Shown here piece after piece: positions 36,282-48,236 of a stretch of DNA of 64,000 bases. This DNA is from Dickeya undicola (lineage in GTDB: Bacteria > Pseudomonadota > Gammaproteobacteria > Enterobacterales > Enterobacteriaceae). A model generated the notes under the pieces. That model worked only from the letters and a program-made list of their open reading frames with translations. It was not told where the DNA came from and did not search any database. The position numbers and the translations under genes were made by a program. The stretch lies in assembly GCF_000784735.1 (NCBI RefSeq), contig NZ_JSYG01000021.1:62001-126000 (forward strand). The letters run 5' to 3'. The stretch's first letter is position 1, and each line of letters starts with the position of its first letter.

Positions 36282-38444
36282 TTATACCGTCTCCAGACGA
36301 GCATAAGCGGCTACCAACCATTTAATGCCCTGACCGACAAACGCCACCTGGATTCGGCAGTGATCGCCGCTGCCTTCCACATTAACAATGGTGCCTTCAC
36401 CAAACTTGGCGTGGCGCACCCGTTGCCCCAGTTTATAACCGGTATCACTCTGGCTTATCGGCGTCCCCAGACGCTGATGATTGACCGGACGCGAAACGCT
36501 GGCGCGCAACCGTACCTCTTCGACACATTCCGGCGGCAGTTCGCCGATAAACCGCGACGGGCGGTGATAGGTTTCCTTGCCGTACAAACGGCGGCTTTCG
36601 GCGTAGGTCAGCGTCAGTTTCTGCATGGCGCGCGTCACGCCGACGTAGGCCAGCCGACGCTCTTCTTCCAGACGGCCGCCTTCATCCAGCGACATCTGGC
36701 TGGGGAACATCCCCTCTTCCATACCGACAACAAATACCTGCGGGAACTCCAGACCTTTAGCGGAATGCAACGTCATCAATTGCACCGCGTCCTGATAGGC
36801 GTCCGCCTGCCCTTCCCCGGCTTCCAGCGCGGCATGAGACAAAAATGCCTGCAACGGCAGCAAGTCCTGATCTTCGTCCTGATAGCTGAACTGGCGGGTC
36901 GCCGTCACCAGCTCTTCCAGGTTCTCCACCCGCGTCTGGCCTTTCTCGCCTTTTTCCTGCTCGTACATGCTCCACAATCCGGAATCGCGGATCACCCGGT
37001 CGGTCTGTACGTGCAGCGGCAAATCGGCAGTATCGCTGGCGAGCGCATCCACCAGTTCCAGAAAACGTTGCAGCGCGGCAGCAGCGCGCCCGGCCAGGAC
37101 TTTTTCCTGCAACAACGCGCGCGTGGCCTGCCACAGCGTCAACTGGCGGTCACGTGCCGTCTGACGCACCACATCCAATGTGCGATCGCCGATGCCGCGC
37201 GTCGGCGTGTTGACCACACGTTCAAAGGCAGCATCATCATTACGGTTAGCCATCAACCGCAGATAAGACAGCGCATCCTTAATTTCCTGCCGTTCAAAGA
37301 AGCGCATACCGCCATAAATCCGGTACGGCAGGCTTTGCTGCAACAACGCCTCTTCCAGTACGCGCGACTGGGCGTTACTGCGATAAAGAATGGCGCATTC
37401 GCTGAGCGCACCGCCCGCTTCCTGCCACACCTTGATGCGGTTGACCACAAACCGCGCTTCGTCCAGTTCGTTAAAAGCGCAATACAGCGAAATCGGTTCG
37501 CCCTCGACGCCATCGGTCCACAGGTTTTTACCCAGCCGATCACCGTTGTGGGCAATCAGCGCGTTGGCAGCATTAAGAATATTGGCGGTGGAACGGTAAT
37601 TCTGCTCCAGACGGATGGTAGTTACCTCGCTGAAATCGCGCAGGAAGTGCTGGATGTTTTCCACCTGCGCGCCACGCCAGCCGTAGATCGACTGGTCATC
37701 GTCACCCACGATCATCACTTTGGCGCTGTCGCCAGCCAGCAGGCGAATCCAGGCGTACTGAATACGGTTGGTATCCTGAAACTCGTCCACCAGAATGTTG
37801 TTAAAACGGTCGCGGTAATGCTGCAGGATATGCGGTTTGTTGAGCCACAACTCGTGGGCACGCAGCAGCAGCTCGGCGAAATCCACCAGCCCGGCGCGAT
37901 CACAGGCTTCCTGATAAGCCTGATAGATACGTAACCAGGTTTGCTCCACCGGGTTGCCGTAGCTGTCAATGTGCTGCGGCCGCAGTCCTTCGTCTTTCTT
38001 GCCGTTGATGTACCACATCGCCTGACGCGGCGGCCACTGCTTCTCATCCAGATTCAGCGCCTTGACCAGACGTTTGAGTAACCGTAACTGATCTTCACTG
38101 TCCAGAATCTGGAAATCCTGCGGCAAGCCAGCATCCAGATGGTGTGCGCGCAACAGGCGATGCGCCAGCCCATGAAACGTACCGATCCACATTCCGCCCT
38201 GACTGGTGCCGAGCAGTTGATCGATACGGTGGCGCATTTCTGCCGCCGCCTTGTTGGTGAAGGTCACCGCCATGATCGAATACGGCGAACAATTTTCCAC
38301 CGTCAGCAACCAGGCGATGCGATGGACCAGCACGCGAGTTTTGCCACTGCCTGCGCCAGCCAGTACCAGCATATTGCTGCGCACCGCCGCCACGGCGTCA
38401 CGCTGTTTATCATTCAGACTGTCAAGCAGGTCAGATACGTCCAT
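36282..38444 (-). CDS. uvrD: DNA helicase II UvrD
   Basis: A superfamily 1 3'-5' helicase of mismatch and excision repair. The 720 residues equal the E. coli length. Walker A is LAGAGSGKTRVLVHRIAWL, motif II-III is IVGDDDQSIYGWRGAQVENI, and motif V-VI includes TLHSAKGLEFPQVF and RRLAYVGVTRAMQ. A LexA box lies 57 bp upstream. It is the last gene of the lptM-dapF-yigA-xerC-yigB-uvrD run. Confidence 0.97.
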   Translation of the reverse strand: MDVSDLLDSLNDKQRDAVAAVRSNMLVLAGAGSGKTRVLVHRIAWLLTVENCSPYSIMAVTFTNKAAAEMRHRIDQLLGTSQGGMWIGTFHGLAHRLLRAHHLDAGLPQDFQILDSEDQLRLLKRLVKALNLDEKQWPPRQAMWYINGKKDEGLRPQHIDSYGNPVEQTWLRIYQAYQEACDRAGLVDFAELLLRAHELWLNKPHILQHYRDRFNNILVDEFQDTNRIQYAWIRLLAGDSAKVMIVGDDDQSIYGWRGAQVENIQHFLRDFSEVTTIRLEQNYRSTANILNAANALIAHNGDRLGKNLWTDGVEGEPISLYCAFNELDEARFVVNRIKVWQEAGGALSECAILYRSNAQSRVLEEALLQQSLPYRIYGGMRFFERQEIKDALSYLRLMANRNDDAAFERVVNTPTRGIGDRTLDVVRQTARDRQLTLWQATRALLQEKVLAGRAAAALQRFLELVDALASDTADLPLHVQTDRVIRDSGLWSMYEQEKGEKGQTRVENLEELVTATRQFSYQDEDQDLLPLQAFLSHAALEAGEGQADAYQDAVQLMTLHSAKGLEFPQVFVVGMEEGMFPSQMSLDEGGRLEEERRLAYVGVTRAMQKLTLTYAESRRLYGKETYHRPSRFIGELPPECVEEVRLRASVSRPVNHQRLGTPISQSDTGYKLGQRVRHAKFGEGTIVNVEGSGDHCRIQVAFVGQGIKWLVAAYARLETV

Positions 38445-38500
38445 AGCCGTCGGTTATCCGTCAAAGAGGAACCCGGCCTCCGGATCGGAGACAAATTCCG

Positions 38501-38516
38501 CTGTTTATTTATACAG
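38501..38516 (-). promoter_or_regulatory. LexA (SOS) box of uvrD
   Basis: CTGTTTATTTATACAG matches the LexA form CTGT-N8-ACAG, in the gap between yigB and uvrD. uvrD is an SOS gene in E. coli with a box at the same place. Confidence 0.9.
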
Positions 38517-38529
38517 TGATATGGCAGGA

Positions 38530-39246
38530 TTATAGCAACGTGGTGAGCGATGCCAAGCTGAAAATTTCCACATGCGGTAGCAGCCGGGAATCGGGAATCT
38601 GCATCAGGTTGCCGTCACGCAGATTAATCCAACAAGATTGTACACCGCTGCGAATGGCACCAGCCACATCGGTGGTGAGATCATCCCCCACATGCAGCAG
38701 GTTGTGCAACGGTAAATTCAGCCGTTCGGCGGCCAGTTGATACATATCATGACAGGGCTTTGAGCGGCCATCCGGACCGGCGCGCAAAATGAACTGAAAA
38801 TAATCGCCCAGGCCGCAGGCATAGGGATCGGCATTGCCGTTGGTGATCGCCACCAGTGGCCAACGCTGCCCCAGCGCGCGCAACGTGTCGTGGGTTTCCT
38901 GTGGCACATCGATGCGGCTGCGCCAGCGAGCGAATTCCGCCATCACGGCGTCAGCACCGGCGGCCGCATCATCCGGAGACATTCCCACCCGAGTCATCGC
39001 CAGATGTACGGAACGCCAACGCCAGTGTGTAACGTCATGGTAAATCTCCGGCTCTTGCGCCAGCAGTTCCTGTCGTAGCTGACGCAAACCGTCGCTGGTG
39101 AACGCCCGCAACCCAGGGTGACAGTTCTGTAAGAATCGTAACGACTCCCGCTCCGTTTGCCGGATAACCTCATAGTTGTCGTACAGGGTGTCATCCAGAT
39201 CAAACGTGATGGCCTCAATCCGACCGAGCGGGCGATAAAAATACAT
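38530..39246 (-). CDS. yigB: HAD-family phosphatase YigB (5-amino-6-(5-phosphoribitylamino)uracil phosphatase)
   Basis: The 238 residues match E. coli YigB. HAD motif I is [13 protein letters not shown], motif II in [15 protein letters not shown], and motif IV in [14 protein letters not shown]. In E. coli YigB and YbjI/YcsE-type enzymes remove the phosphate in riboflavin synthesis. The start overlaps the xerC stop by one base, in the same operon as E. coli. Confidence 0.93.
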   Translation of the reverse strand: MYFYRPLGRIEAITFDLDDTLYDNYEVIRQTERESLRFLQNCHPGLRAFTSDGLRQLRQELLAQEPEIYHDVTHWRWRSVHLAMTRVGMSPDDAAAGADAVMAEFARWRSRIDVPQETHDTLRALGQRWPLVAITNGNADPYACGLGDYFQFILRAGPDGRSKPCHDMYQLAAERLNLPLHNLLHVGDDLTTDVAGAIRSGVQSCWINLRDGNLMQIPDSRLLPHVEIFSLASLTTLL

Positions 39247-40154
39247 CAGGATTTACCTCGTCTGGCGCGTGGGTGCGCGGCATCGTACACCGATGCCAGA
39301 TGTTGAAAGTCCAGATGGGTATAGATCTGGGTGGTGGAGAGGTTAGCATGGCCCAGCAGTTCCTGCACCGCGCGCAAGTCGCCACTGGACTCCAGCATGT
39401 GGGTGGCAAACGAATGCCGCAACTTGTGCGGATGAACATGGCTGTTCACACCCTGTTTGACGCCCCATTCGGCAAAGCGCTTCTGTACGTTACGCATTGA
39501 AATACGCTTGCCGAGACTGGAGATGAATATCGCGTCGTCTTCCGGTGCGTAAATATCCCGCACCGCCAGCCAGTTCCGCAGCCAGGTAACGGCGGTCGCG
39601 CCGATCGGCAGCTTGCGCTCTTTACTGCCTTTCCCCATCACCCAGGCTTCCCCGCTGTCCAGATCGACGTGGCCGCAGTCCAGCCCGACCAGCTCGGCCA
39701 GACGCAGCCCGGCACCGTACATCACCTCCAGCATGGCCCGGTCACGCACCGCTAATGGATCGCCAAGGTCGATATCCAGCAGGCGGTCCATTTCATCCAC
39801 ATCCATGTTTTTAGGCAGATGCCGTCCCGCTTTGGGTGCCGATACGCCACGGGCAGGGTTAGCCTGAAGCTCACCACGTCCGACCAGCCAGTCAAGAAAA
39901 CTGCGTAACGCCGACAGACGCTGAGCCAGACTGGCAGCATTCAGCCCGTCGCGCTTGCTGCGCGCCACCACCGCTCGTACACCAGCGGCATCCAGCGCTT
40001 GCCAGTCGGCAATACCGGACGCCGACAACATGTCGATAATCACCTGTAACTGATGGGTATAGCTACGTTGCGTCAGCGGACTCAGTTGCCGCTCAACCCG
40101 TAAGTAGCGCAGAAAGGCTTCGGCCGGTGCTGACAGGGGGGAATCGGGGTTCAT
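39246..40154 (-). CDS. xerC: Site-specific tyrosine recombinase XerC
   Basis: XerC works with XerD at dif to resolve chromosome dimers. The 302 residues fit E. coli (298). The N-terminal SAM-like domain ([23 protein letters not shown]) is followed by the catalytic domain with Arg in [27 protein letters not shown] (His and Arg) and the nucleophile Tyr in [16 protein letters not shown]. It overlaps yigA by four bases. Confidence 0.96.
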   Translation of the reverse strand: MNPDSPLSAPAEAFLRYLRVERQLSPLTQRSYTHQLQVIIDMLSASGIADWQALDAAGVRAVVARSKRDGLNAASLAQRLSALRSFLDWLVGRGELQANPARGVSAPKAGRHLPKNMDVDEMDRLLDIDLGDPLAVRDRAMLEVMYGAGLRLAELVGLDCGHVDLDSGEAWVMGKGSKERKLPIGATAVTWLRNWLAVRDIYAPEDDAIFISSLGKRISMRNVQKRFAEWGVKQGVNSHVHPHKLRHSFATHMLESSGDLRAVQELLGHANLSTTQIYTHLDFQHLASVYDAAHPRARRGKS

Positions 40155-40852
40155 AGGCGTTCAATCCATCGCTCCAGCAATACCGGGATAATCGTCGCCA
40201 GATGTTGCAACAGATCCGTGCCCATGCCGTCCTGATAGTGGTGGCTGTCGCGGCTGCTGAAAATCAGCAATCCCAGATCGCCATTTTTTCCCATCAGCGA
40301 CAGTGCCACTGAGCCAACATGGCGCGCCTGCGGCAACAGCAGCAACAGTTCAGGGCCGTTCAGCGTCCCAAGATAGTGATGCCGTTCGCCCAGCCGCTGA
40401 ATACGCAACGGCTCAAACACCGTACGGTTCAGCGCCAGATGGGTAAAATCAGAAGGTGCGCCGATACGCCAGCGATCGGTAAACAGACGGATAGCCGCGC
40501 CTGACAACCCCAGCGCGCGCGCCCAGCGGTGTAACCTGTCGAGCAGTTCCTGCAACGACGCGGCGGTAGAGAGCGCCATCTGCAATTGCAATAGCTGGCT
40601 GAACAGTTCCTCATTGCGGGTTGCCTGTTCCGTCAGTAAGGCAATTTCTTCTTCTAAATACTGAATACGGTTACGCTGGCGGGCGAGTTGCCACTCCACC
40701 AGCGACACGCTATCACGCACCGGATGCGGTACGCGCATGGTTTCCGTCTGGCGGGAATGACGAATGAAAAAGTCAGGGTGCTGGCGCAGGTACTGCAACA
40801 CCAGATCGTCAGTCAACGCCTGACGTTCAGCCTGCTCTTCCACGTTCTTCAT
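40151..40852 (-). CDS. yigA: DUF484 family protein YigA
   Basis: A 233-residue protein of the DUF484 family, a GAF-like fold. It has the typical start [32 protein letters not shown] and a coiled-coil stretch ([20 protein letters not shown]), then a GAF-like part with [23 protein letters not shown]. Its role is not established. It overlaps dapF and xerC by four bases each, as in other enterobacteria. Confidence 0.92.
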   Translation of the reverse strand: MKNVEEQAERQALTDDLVLQYLRQHPDFFIRHSRQTETMRVPHPVRDSVSLVEWQLARQRNRIQYLEEEIALLTEQATRNEELFSQLLQLQMALSTAASLQELLDRLHRWARALGLSGAAIRLFTDRWRIGAPSDFTHLALNRTVFEPLRIQRLGERHHYLGTLNGPELLLLLPQARHVGSVALSLMGKNGDLGLLIFSSRDSHHYQDGMGTDLLQHLATIIPVLLERWIERL

Positions 40853-41673
40853 AGATGCATGAACCCATCATAAACATGCGTCGCCGGGCCGGTCATAAAC
40901 AGCGGATGACCGGGGCCGTCCCAATGAATCTCCAGTTCGCCGCCCGGCAGTTGCACTTTGACATCCGCCGCCAGCAGCCCCTGCTGAATCCCCACCGCTA
41001 CCGCAGCACAAGCACCGCTGCCGCAAGCCTGGGTTTCGCCCGCGCCGCGCTCGAACACGCGCAGCCGAATCTGGTTAGGATTGACCACCTGCATAAAACC
41101 AACATTGGCGCGCTCAGGAAAACGTTCGTGGCTTTCCAGCAGCGGCCCGAGCGTCTCTACCGGTGCCGTATCCACATTGTCCACCTGAATCACGCAATGC
41201 GGGTTGCCCATCGACACCACACCGCACAGCACTGTGTGCTCGTCGGCACGAAAAATATAGGTTTTTTCCGGCTTAGTGGCACGGAACGGCACCTGCTGCG
41301 GTTCGAAGTTGGGTTCCCCCATATTCACCTGCACCAGCTCGTCTTCCGTCACCGACAGCACCATCCGGCCGTTATGGGTGCTGACATTAATTTCGCGCTT
41401 GTTGGTCAACCCTTTCAGGCGAACAAAACGAGCAAAGCAGCGGGCACCGTTACCACACTGCGCCACTTCACTGCCATCCGCATTGAAAATGCGGTAATGA
41501 AAATCCAGTTCGGGATCGTAGGGCGGTTCAACGATCAATAACTGATCGAAACCCACCCCGCAATGCCGGTCCGACAGGCGACGGATCAGCTCCGGTGAAA
41601 AATAGACATTTTGCGTCACGGCATCGACAACCATGAAATCATTGCCCAGACCGTGCATTTTGGAGAACTGCAT
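40849..41673 (-). CDS. dapF: Diaminopimelate epimerase
   Basis: It converts LL- to meso-diaminopimelate for peptidoglycan and lysine. The 274 residues equal the E. coli length. The two catalytic cysteines lie in [20 protein letters not shown] (about residue 73) and [21 protein letters not shown] (about 217). It follows lptM, as in E. coli. Confidence 0.97.
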   Translation of the reverse strand: MQFSKMHGLGNDFMVVDAVTQNVYFSPELIRRLSDRHCGVGFDQLLIVEPPYDPELDFHYRIFNADGSEVAQCGNGARCFARFVRLKGLTNKREINVSTHNGRMVLSVTEDELVQVNMGEPNFEPQQVPFRATKPEKTYIFRADEHTVLCGVVSMGNPHCVIQVDNVDTAPVETLGPLLESHERFPERANVGFMQVVNPNQIRLRVFERGAGETQACGSGACAAVAVGIQQGLLAADVKVQLPGGELEIHWDGPGHPLFMTGPATHVYDGFMHL

Positions 41674-41761
41674 TTCCTGACCCCGCTGCGTTAAACGGGT
41701 GCGGCAGAAAACCTGTCGCGACCCGCGAGATTACCCTCAATCACCCTGCGTACCACGTCGG

Positions 41762-41941
41762 CTACTGCCGGGCGGACGATGCTTGCGGAGCCTGGGTGTT
41801 TTGCTGCTGAGTATTTTGCTGCTGCGTGTTCTTAGCCGGGGCCGGTTGCTCTGGCGGAAAATAAAGTGGACCTTTCAAACCACAGCCAGCCAGTGACAAC
41901 ACCAGCAATGCCAATGCGCCCTGACGAAAAAATGTTTTCAT
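41762..41941 (-). CDS. lptM: Small lipoprotein LptM (YifL)
   Basis: A 59-residue lipoprotein with lipobox LSLAGC at residue 20 and the conserved CGLKGPLYFPP just after the lipid-attached cysteine. LptM helps LptD to mature in the outer membrane. The C-terminal part is a low-complexity run with two copies of QQQNT. I chose the ATG at 41941 (MKTFFRQGALALLVLSLAGC). The position before dapF is that of E. coli. Confidence 0.9.
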   Translation of the reverse strand: MKTFFRQGALALLVLSLAGCGLKGPLYFPPEQPAPAKNTQQQNTQQQNTQAPQASSARQ

Positions 41942-42018
41942 GTCGTTAAAACCTGTCATTCAGATACCTATGCTCTCTATAATCGCAGGTGGATCATGAA
42001 AATCAATAGGAATCGAAT

Positions 42019-42339
42019 ATGAACGATAGCGAGTTTCATCAATTGGCCGACGCGTTGATGCTGAAGGTGGAAGAAACGCTGGACCGATTTGATGGTGATG
42101 CGGATATCGATTACGAAACCAATGGCGGCGTGATGACGCTGAGTTTTGAGAATGGCAGCAAGATCGTGATTAACCGCCAGGAGCCGATGCATCAGGTGTG
42201 GCTGGCGACCAAAGGCGGCGGTTATCACTTCGGCTATCAGAATGGCCGCTGGATTTGCGACCGCAGCGGCAGCGATTTCATGGCACTGCTGGCGCAGGCC
42301 TGCTCGGAACAGAGCGGCGAAGACGTTTATTTCGATTAA
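42019..42339 (+). CDS. cyaY: Frataxin-like iron donor CyaY
   Basis: A 106-residue frataxin homologue that modulates iron-sulfur cluster assembly. The acidic first helix ([22 protein letters not shown]) and the sheet with [29 protein letters not shown] (in part) are typical, and [15 protein letters not shown] follows. It is divergent from lptM and convergent with cyaA, the arrangement of E. coli. Confidence 0.95.
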   Translation: MNDSEFHQLADALMLKVEETLDRFDGDADIDYETNGGVMTLSFENGSKIVINRQEPMHQVWLATKGGGYHFGYQNGRWICDRSGSDFMALLAQACSEQSGEDVYFD

Positions 42340-42416
42340 AACAGACTGGCATTCGACTAAAACAGATTGGGGCCGTTAGCCCCAACTGTCATTCATGCCG
42401 GATTTCCCGCTCTGAA

Positions 42417-44975
42417 TCAAAGCATCTGCAAGCGCTGACTCAGCACCAGGCTCTTCTTGTCTTCAGACGATGGCGTGACGCACAAATGAGATAGTGCGCT
42501 GCTACGGAATGGGATTACCTGCGTGCGGCCGTCTAACTGAACAATCTGATAGAACTGCGGCAGATTGAAGTTGATGAAACTGGAGCCATAGGTGAAGCGG
42601 TCATGCGATGAGGAATAGAAACGGCTGACATCGCGCACCAGTTCTTCCTTGCTACCTTCGCAGTGGTGATAGACCTCCACCCGGTTCGACTCGTCCAGAA
42701 TATAGATATTGAATCCCTGATTATCCTGCTGATCTTCAAAGAAGAACTGGATAATGCCTTCGCTGGCAACGCCATCCACTACCGGCGGCAGATGGATGTG
42801 ATTGGTTTCCACCTGAACCGGCAGCCCTTGTAGCTTGTTGTTGGAAATCGCGCCGTAGAACTCTACCGCATTTTCCAGTTTCTGGGCCGATACGCTCAGG
42901 CGTTCAAAGAATAATCCCCAGGTTTCACCTGCAACTTTCACCGCCTTGAAGCGGCCAGGTTCCTGACGGGTGCTGGACAGACGCAGTTCAATACATTCGG
43001 ACACCAGTTGCTGCACCCTGGTCCGGATCAACCCGCGCAGGTGCTGGCTGTAGCAGAACACTTCCAGCGACTCCGGCAGCGCCGCGTCCTGATGCATTTT
43101 GCCCAGAATGGTTTTCAGCGCTTCCAACATCGCCTGTTCGCCGCTGAAATGCAGGGTACGCACTTCATTCCAGGAGTTGCGGTACAACAAATCGATACTG
43201 CCGACCAGACACTGCTGCTGCTGGCCAAAGCTAAAGACATCCAATTGACGAAAATCGAAGTGCACCACCTGATTGCGGAACGCCGCCGTCGGATCATGCT
43301 CCAGATTGACGATAATCGCCAGATGCCGAATTTCGCACGGGCTATACAGCGCTTTCGGTGTAGGTGCCGCCACCCGCAGTGGGAAGTGGCTGGACACATC
43401 CGACACCAGTTCCTGCAATCGGGCGATATCGCACAACTCATGCCCTTTGATATGCAGACGGGTAGATGATGTCAGCAGGCCGTTGAAATAGGCCCAGGCC
43501 ACCAGCTTGTTGAGATAGCGGTTATATTCCAGCGGCTGATGGCTGATGATGGCGTCCATCGACGGCGCTTGATTGTACAGATACCAGCCGGAGCGATTAG
43601 CACGCCCCGCCGGGACATAAATAAAGGTCAGATTTGTCTCTGACAGGTCGGGCGAAATCTGCGGGTTAACCAACGTCACCTTGCCCGGCAACGCCTCGAA
43701 AGCAGCATACAGTTTACGGGTCAGCACCCCGATATCCTGTGGGCTGGCACTGACGCTTAGATTATTGCGGCGGGCGAAACGGATCAGGTTGCGATAGCTC
43801 TGCATCATCGCATCCAGCAGCTCGTTATGCGCTTCGCGCACCTGCCCAATCTTCCAGTTGGCGCGGTTGTCGAGCATCACCAACCGTTCGTTACTCCATC
43901 CCCACGACTGCACCAGTTGCGTCAGAATTTGGCGACGCCAGGCCGTGCAGGCACGCTCACGGGAGAGTTTTTCGCAGACTTTGAGGTAGAAGCAGCGGCG
44001 CACCAGATCCAACCGGGTCTGGTCATTGATGGCGTTCAGATACTGGGTCACGCGCTCCAGCATCATGCAATAAGGGTCCAACCCAAAGGACACAATCTCG
44101 CCTTTATGCAGACGCGCTTTGATCTCGCTCGACAGCAGGCGGGTATTGGGATATTCCCAGGAATAGGCTTCCAGCAACAGGGTTTTCAGCACCGCCTTGT
44201 AGGGCGAGTCGATGCTTTTATACAACTGCCACAAGCTGGCACCAAAGTACTCTTCCGCCGACAGCGCACTCAGTCCACCCAAATCCAGCCATTCGTTTGG
44301 TGCCAATGCGCCACGGGCATACAAAGAAAGCACGAATTCATCATAGTGTGCCTCCTCTTCCACCGGCACCATGTTCCACAGAATGCGCTTGCCTGCCATA
44401 CGTACTGCGGTGCGGTAAAACTCGTCCAACAGCAAGATATGCTGAGTAGAGCCACAATCTTCACCCCCGAGACTGCCACTCTCGTTATGGCGGAAGCGGT
44501 TTTCATCCATCAGGAAGAAACTGACGTCGACACCTTGTCCGGCAGCCCATTTTTCCAACAGCGAGCACTTCTGCTGCAACCGCTGACGCTCTTCACTGTC
44601 CAGCCAGGATTGATGGCAGACCCAGATATCGAGATCAGAAGTACAGCTCTGCCCGATGGACGAGGTGCTGCCCATCGAATAGACGCCGGTGATCGGCAGT
44701 TCGCCCTTGCGATCCGGCACAGATAACTCGCCCCAGCGCAATTCCACGCTGTCGAGATAGTGCTGTTGTTTTTCATCAGGGGAGAAAAGACAAATGCCGT
44801 GCGGAACCTTGCCTTCCAGATAACCAGGCATCAGCGGGTGGTGATGATGTAATAAAACTGGCAAAAGACTGTAAACCTGCTGAAAAGCGGGTTTCATTGC
44901 TTCCAGAGCACGATCCACACGCAGTTGGTTGATCGCATCCAGTCTTTGCTTCAGTGTCTCGATGTAGAAGTACAA
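42417..44975 (-). CDS. cyaA: Class I adenylate cyclase
   Basis: It makes cAMP in the cytoplasm and is controlled by the PTS. The 852 residues match the E. coli protein (848) across the whole length. The catalytic N-terminal part has [20 protein letters not shown] with the metal-binding aspartates. The start codon is TTG at 44975 (protein [23 protein letters not shown] after the initiator), as in E. coli, where the weak UUG start limits synthesis. A CRP site lies about 100 bp upstream. Confidence 0.96.
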   Translation of the reverse strand: MYFYIETLKQRLDAINQLRVDRALEAMKPAFQQVYSLLPVLLHHHHPLMPGYLEGKVPHGICLFSPDEKQQHYLDSVELRWGELSVPDRKGELPITGVYSMGSTSSIGQSCTSDLDIWVCHQSWLDSEERQRLQQKCSLLEKWAAGQGVDVSFFLMDENRFRHNESGSLGGEDCGSTQHILLLDEFYRTAVRMAGKRILWNMVPVEEEAHYDEFVLSLYARGALAPNEWLDLGGLSALSAEEYFGASLWQLYKSIDSPYKAVLKTLLLEAYSWEYPNTRLLSSEIKARLHKGEIVSFGLDPYCMMLERVTQYLNAINDQTRLDLVRRCFYLKVCEKLSRERACTAWRRQILTQLVQSWGWSNERLVMLDNRANWKIGQVREAHNELLDAMMQSYRNLIRFARRNNLSVSASPQDIGVLTRKLYAAFEALPGKVTLVNPQISPDLSETNLTFIYVPAGRANRSGWYLYNQAPSMDAIISHQPLEYNRYLNKLVAWAYFNGLLTSSTRLHIKGHELCDIARLQELVSDVSSHFPLRVAAPTPKALYSPCEIRHLAIIVNLEHDPTAAFRNQVVHFDFRQLDVFSFGQQQQCLVGSIDLLYRNSWNEVRTLHFSGEQAMLEALKTILGKMHQDAALPESLEVFCYSQHLRGLIRTRVQQLVSECIELRLSSTRQEPGRFKAVKVAGETWGLFFERLSVSAQKLENAVEFYGAISNNKLQGLPVQVETNHIHLPPVVDGVASEGIIQFFFEDQQDNQGFNIYILDESNRVEVYHHCEGSKEELVRDVSRFYSSSHDRFTYGSSFINFNLPQFYQIVQLDGRTQVIPFRSSALSHLCVTPSSEDKKSLVLSQRLQML

Positions 44976-45074
44976 GACGTTTCGCCTGCTTATCCCAGTG
45001 CCTATAAAGAAGCCGTTGTTTCCCCAACCTGCCCAGAATAAATATTAGAAGAATGGCGGGCAGATTATTGCTGG

Positions 45075-45096
45075 AAACGTGATCAATTTAACACCT
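45075..45096 (-). promoter_or_regulatory. CRP site upstream of cyaA
   Basis: The minus strand reads GTGTTAAATTGATCACGTTT, which matches the E. coli cyaA CRP site as I remember it. It lies 100 bp before the TTG start, which fits feedback repression by CRP-cAMP. The surrounding divergent region 44976-45300 should also hold the hemC promoter; no further element was certain. Confidence 0.85.
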
Positions 45097-45300
45097 TGCT
45101 GAAAGGGCGTAAAGAAACTAAAGAAAGTCAGATTTGTTTATTGATGCTACAGCATTGCACATATTATCGCCGTTTTTGCCGCGTCAGGCTATCTCCCATC
45201 AGGTTTTAGCATTCCCTAACCCCATCACCATGGCCGGGCAACTGACACCGGCTCGCCTTCAATGGTACGATGGAAAGAAAGGATCAGAACGGTATCAAGC

Positions 45301-46242
45301 ATGGTAGACACTATTCTAAGAATTGCCACCCGACAGAGCCCGCTGGCGCTGTGGCAGGCCCATTTCGTTCAACAACGGCTCGAAGCCTGTCACCCTGGTT
45401 TGCGGGTGGAACTGGTGCCGATGGTCACCCGCGGTGATGTGCTGCTGGATACGCCGCTGGCCAAAGTGGGCGGCAAAGGGTTGTTTGTCAAGGAACTGGA
45501 ACTGGCGCTTCTGGAAAACCGTGCCGATATCGCGGTGCATTCAATGAAGGATGTACCGGTCGAATTTCCCGACGGTTTGGGGCTGGTCACCATCTGCGAG
45601 CGCGACGACCCGCGCGATGCCTTTGTCTCCAATCATTACGCCACGCTGGATGATCTGCCTGTTGGTGCCTGCATCGGCACCTCCAGCCTGCGCCGCCAGT
45701 GCCAGTTGCGCGCCCACCGCCCGGACCTGGTGGTCCGCGACCTGCGCGGCAACGTCGGCACCCGCTTGTCCAAACTGGATAACGGCGACTACGACGCCAT
45801 TATTCTGGCGGTCGCGGGGCTAAAACGCCTGGGTCTGGAAGACCGTATCCGCAGCGCACTTAGCCCCGAGCAATCGCTGCCCGCAGTCGGTCAGGGTGCA
45901 GTCGGCGTGGAGTGTCGGCTGGACGACGCCCGAACCCGTGCGCTGCTGGCACCGCTTAACCACGATGATACCGCAACGCGTGTGCTGGCCGAGCGCGCCA
46001 TGAACACCCGGCTGGAAGGCGGCTGTCAGGTTCCTATTGGCAGCTACGCCGAACTGCAGGACAACGATGGACTGTGGCTGCGCGCGCTGGTGGGTGCACC
46101 GGATGGCAGCCGCATTATTTACGCAGAACGTAATGGGCGGCGTCAGGATGCCGAACAGCTTGGCATCGATCTGGCGGATGAACTGCTTGAACGCGGCGCA
46201 CGCGACATTCTGCAATCTGTTTATGGAGCAGCCTCGTCATGA
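45301..46242 (+). CDS. hemC: Porphobilinogen deaminase
   Basis: It joins four porphobilinogens to hydroxymethylbilane. The 313 residues equal the E. coli length. Marks: [67 protein letters not shown], and the dipyrromethane cofactor cysteine in [14 protein letters not shown] chose the ATG at 45301; a longer frame begins at 45262. It is followed by hemD with a four-base overlap. Confidence 0.97.
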   Translation: MVDTILRIATRQSPLALWQAHFVQQRLEACHPGLRVELVPMVTRGDVLLDTPLAKVGGKGLFVKELELALLENRADIAVHSMKDVPVEFPDGLGLVTICERDDPRDAFVSNHYATLDDLPVGACIGTSSLRRQCQLRAHRPDLVVRDLRGNVGTRLSKLDNGDYDAIILAVAGLKRLGLEDRIRSALSPEQSLPAVGQGAVGVECRLDDARTRALLAPLNHDDTATRVLAERAMNTRLEGGCQVPIGSYAELQDNDGLWLRALVGAPDGSRIIYAERNGRRQDAEQLGIDLADELLERGARDILQSVYGAASS

Positions 46243-46979
46243 CGATTCTGGTTACCCGTCCCTCTCCTGCAGGTGAGCAGTTGGTAGCCCGTCTCAGAAT
46301 GGCAGGCCAGCAAGCCTACCACAGCCCATTAATCGAATTTTCTCCGGGTAGCGACTTGCCGCAACTGCCCGCCATGCTGCAAGCACTGCGCCCCGGTGAT
46401 CTGGTTTTCGCCCTGTCGCAACAGGTGGTGGAACACGCCAACCCCGCGCTATCACGCGCCGGAACCACCTGGCCCCAAACGCTCACCTATTTTGCGGTGG
46501 GGCGCTCCACCGGGCTGGCGCTGCATACCGTCAGCGGTCTGCCTGTGCACTACCCGTCAGAGCGCGCGACCAGCGAAACATTATTGCAGTCACCGGCGCT
46601 ACAACAGGTAGCAGGCAAGCAGGCACTGCTGTTGCGCGGCAATGGCGGCCGGGAGCTACTGGGCGATACCTTGCAGCAGCGCGGGGCGCAGGTGCGTTAC
46701 TGCGAATGCTATCAACGCAATCCGGTGGTTTACGACGGCGCAGAACAATGCCAGCGTTGGCAACAGCTCGGCGTCGATACTCTGGTGGTCACCAGCGGAG
46801 AAATGCTGCAACAGTTCTATACTTTAGTGCCTGATTATTATCGAACTACCTGGCTACCGGGTTGCCGGGTCGTCGTCGTCAGCGAGCGTCTGGGCGAAAT
46901 GGCCCGCGAACTGGGCTGGCGTGACATTCTGATCGCCGATAATGCGGATAACGATGCGCTGATGCGGGCGCTGCAATAA
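46239..46979 (+). CDS. hemD: Uroporphyrinogen-III synthase
   Basis: It cyclises hydroxymethylbilane to uroporphyrinogen III. The 246 residues equal the E. coli length, and the bilobed fold shows [33 protein letters not shown] and [23 protein letters not shown]. The start overlaps the hemC stop. A gap of about 127 bp leads to hemX. Confidence 0.94.
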   Translation: MTILVTRPSPAGEQLVARLRMAGQQAYHSPLIEFSPGSDLPQLPAMLQALRPGDLVFALSQQVVEHANPALSRAGTTWPQTLTYFAVGRSTGLALHTVSGLPVHYPSERATSETLLQSPALQQVAGKQALLLRGNGGRELLGDTLQQRGAQVRYCECYQRNPVVYDGAEQCQRWQQLGVDTLVVTSGEMLQQFYTLVPDYYRTTWLPGCRVVVVSERLGEMARELGWRDILIADNADNDALMRALQ

Positions 46980-47106
46980 CGCAACGGATACCATCAATCA
47001 ATTGATATCGTTGCATAATTAACCAGATGGTAAGCTAACCAAAGAGTAAACTAGCCAGATAGTAACCCGGACTATTACCATTACCCTGATCATAGGATGT
47101 ACTCAT

Positions 47107-48234
47107 ATGACGGAACACATTACCTCCTCAACGCCCTCCGAAGAGGTGGTCGAACGGGCTGAATCCACATCGCCGAAAAAATCGCCACCCGCCTCCGGTG
47201 CGTCGCGCCACGGTCTTGTGCTGGGCACCATCGCTATCGTGATTTCGCTGGCGCTGAGCGGCGGCGTCTACTATTACACCCACCAACAGATGGCACGCCA
47301 GAGTGCCGCCTTGGCCCAATTGCAGGAGCAACTAGCCGGGCTGCAAAAACAGCAGTCACAAGCGCAGCAGCAGTGGCAACAGACACAGGACCAGCAGGCC
47401 AAAGCGCTGAGTACCGATGAGCAACGGCTGGCAGCCCTGACCCGGCAGACAGGCGAAATGCAGGAAAAACTGGCGACGCTCACCAACAGCGACGCCAAAA
47501 CCTGGCTGCTGGCGCAGGCTGATTTTCTGGTAAAACAAGCCGGACGCAAGCTGTGGAGCGATAAAGACGTCACCACCGCTGGTGCCCTGCTCAAAAGCGC
47601 CGACGCCAGTCTGGCAGACATGAACGACCCCAGCCTGATCGACGTGCGCCGGGCCATCACTCATGACATCAGTATGCTGGCGGGCGTCAGTCAGATCGAT
47701 TTCGACGGCATCATCCTTAAAGTGAACCAGTTGGCGGATCAGGTGGACAACCTGCGGCTGGCCGATACCGACACTGACGAAGCGCCGATGGAAGAAAGCG
47801 ACTCGACGCTGTCGGCTTCACTGAGCGAATGGCGGCAGAACCTGAGCAAGAGCTGGCACAATTTCCTGTCGGACTTCATCACCATTCGTCGCCGCGACGA
47901 CAGCGCCGAACCGCTGTTGGCACCGAATCAGGATGTGTATCTGCGCGAAAACATCCGCTCTCGCCTGCTGGTCGCCGCCCAGGCGGTGCCACGTCACCAG
48001 AACGAAACGTACCGGCAATCACTGGAAACGGCAGCGACCTGGGTACGTGCCTACTTTGACGAAAGCGACCCGACCACCAAGGCGTTTCTGGACCAACTGG
48101 ACGCACTGAGTCAACAGTCGGTCGCGATGGATGTACCGAATGAACTGCAAAGCCAGCCGCTGCTGGACAAACTGATGCAAACCCGAGTCCGCAACCTGCT
48201 GGCGCAGCCATCCGCCAAACCACAGGAGGACTGA
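47107..48234 (+). CDS. hemX: HemX family membrane protein
   Basis: A 375-residue inner-membrane protein with one N-terminal membrane helix (about 38-58), then a long Gln-rich coiled coil (about 65-125) and a periplasmic domain. It was once annotated as a uroporphyrinogen-III methyltransferase, but it lacks the methyltransferase fold. Its position between hemD and hemY is that of E. coli. Confidence 0.92.
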   Translation: MTEHITSSTPSEEVVERAESTSPKKSPPASGASRHGLVLGTIAIVISLALSGGVYYYTHQQMARQSAALAQLQEQLAGLQKQQSQAQQQWQQTQDQQAKALSTDEQRLAALTRQTGEMQEKLATLTNSDAKTWLLAQADFLVKQAGRKLWSDKDVTTAGALLKSADASLADMNDPSLIDVRRAITHDISMLAGVSQIDFDGIILKVNQLADQVDNLRLADTDTDEAPMEESDSTLSASLSEWRQNLSKSWHNFLSDFITIRRRDDSAEPLLAPNQDVYLRENIRSRLLVAAQAVPRHQNETYRQSLETAATWVRAYFDESDPTTKAFLDQLDALSQQSVAMDVPNELQSQPLLDKLMQTRVRNLLAQPSAKPQED

Positions 48235-48236
48235 AC

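Noticed and set aside
36360-37934. 524-codon plus-strand frame opposite uvrD
   Set aside because: UvrD is complete on the other strand with all helicase motifs; the frame is a GC-rich antisense shadow.
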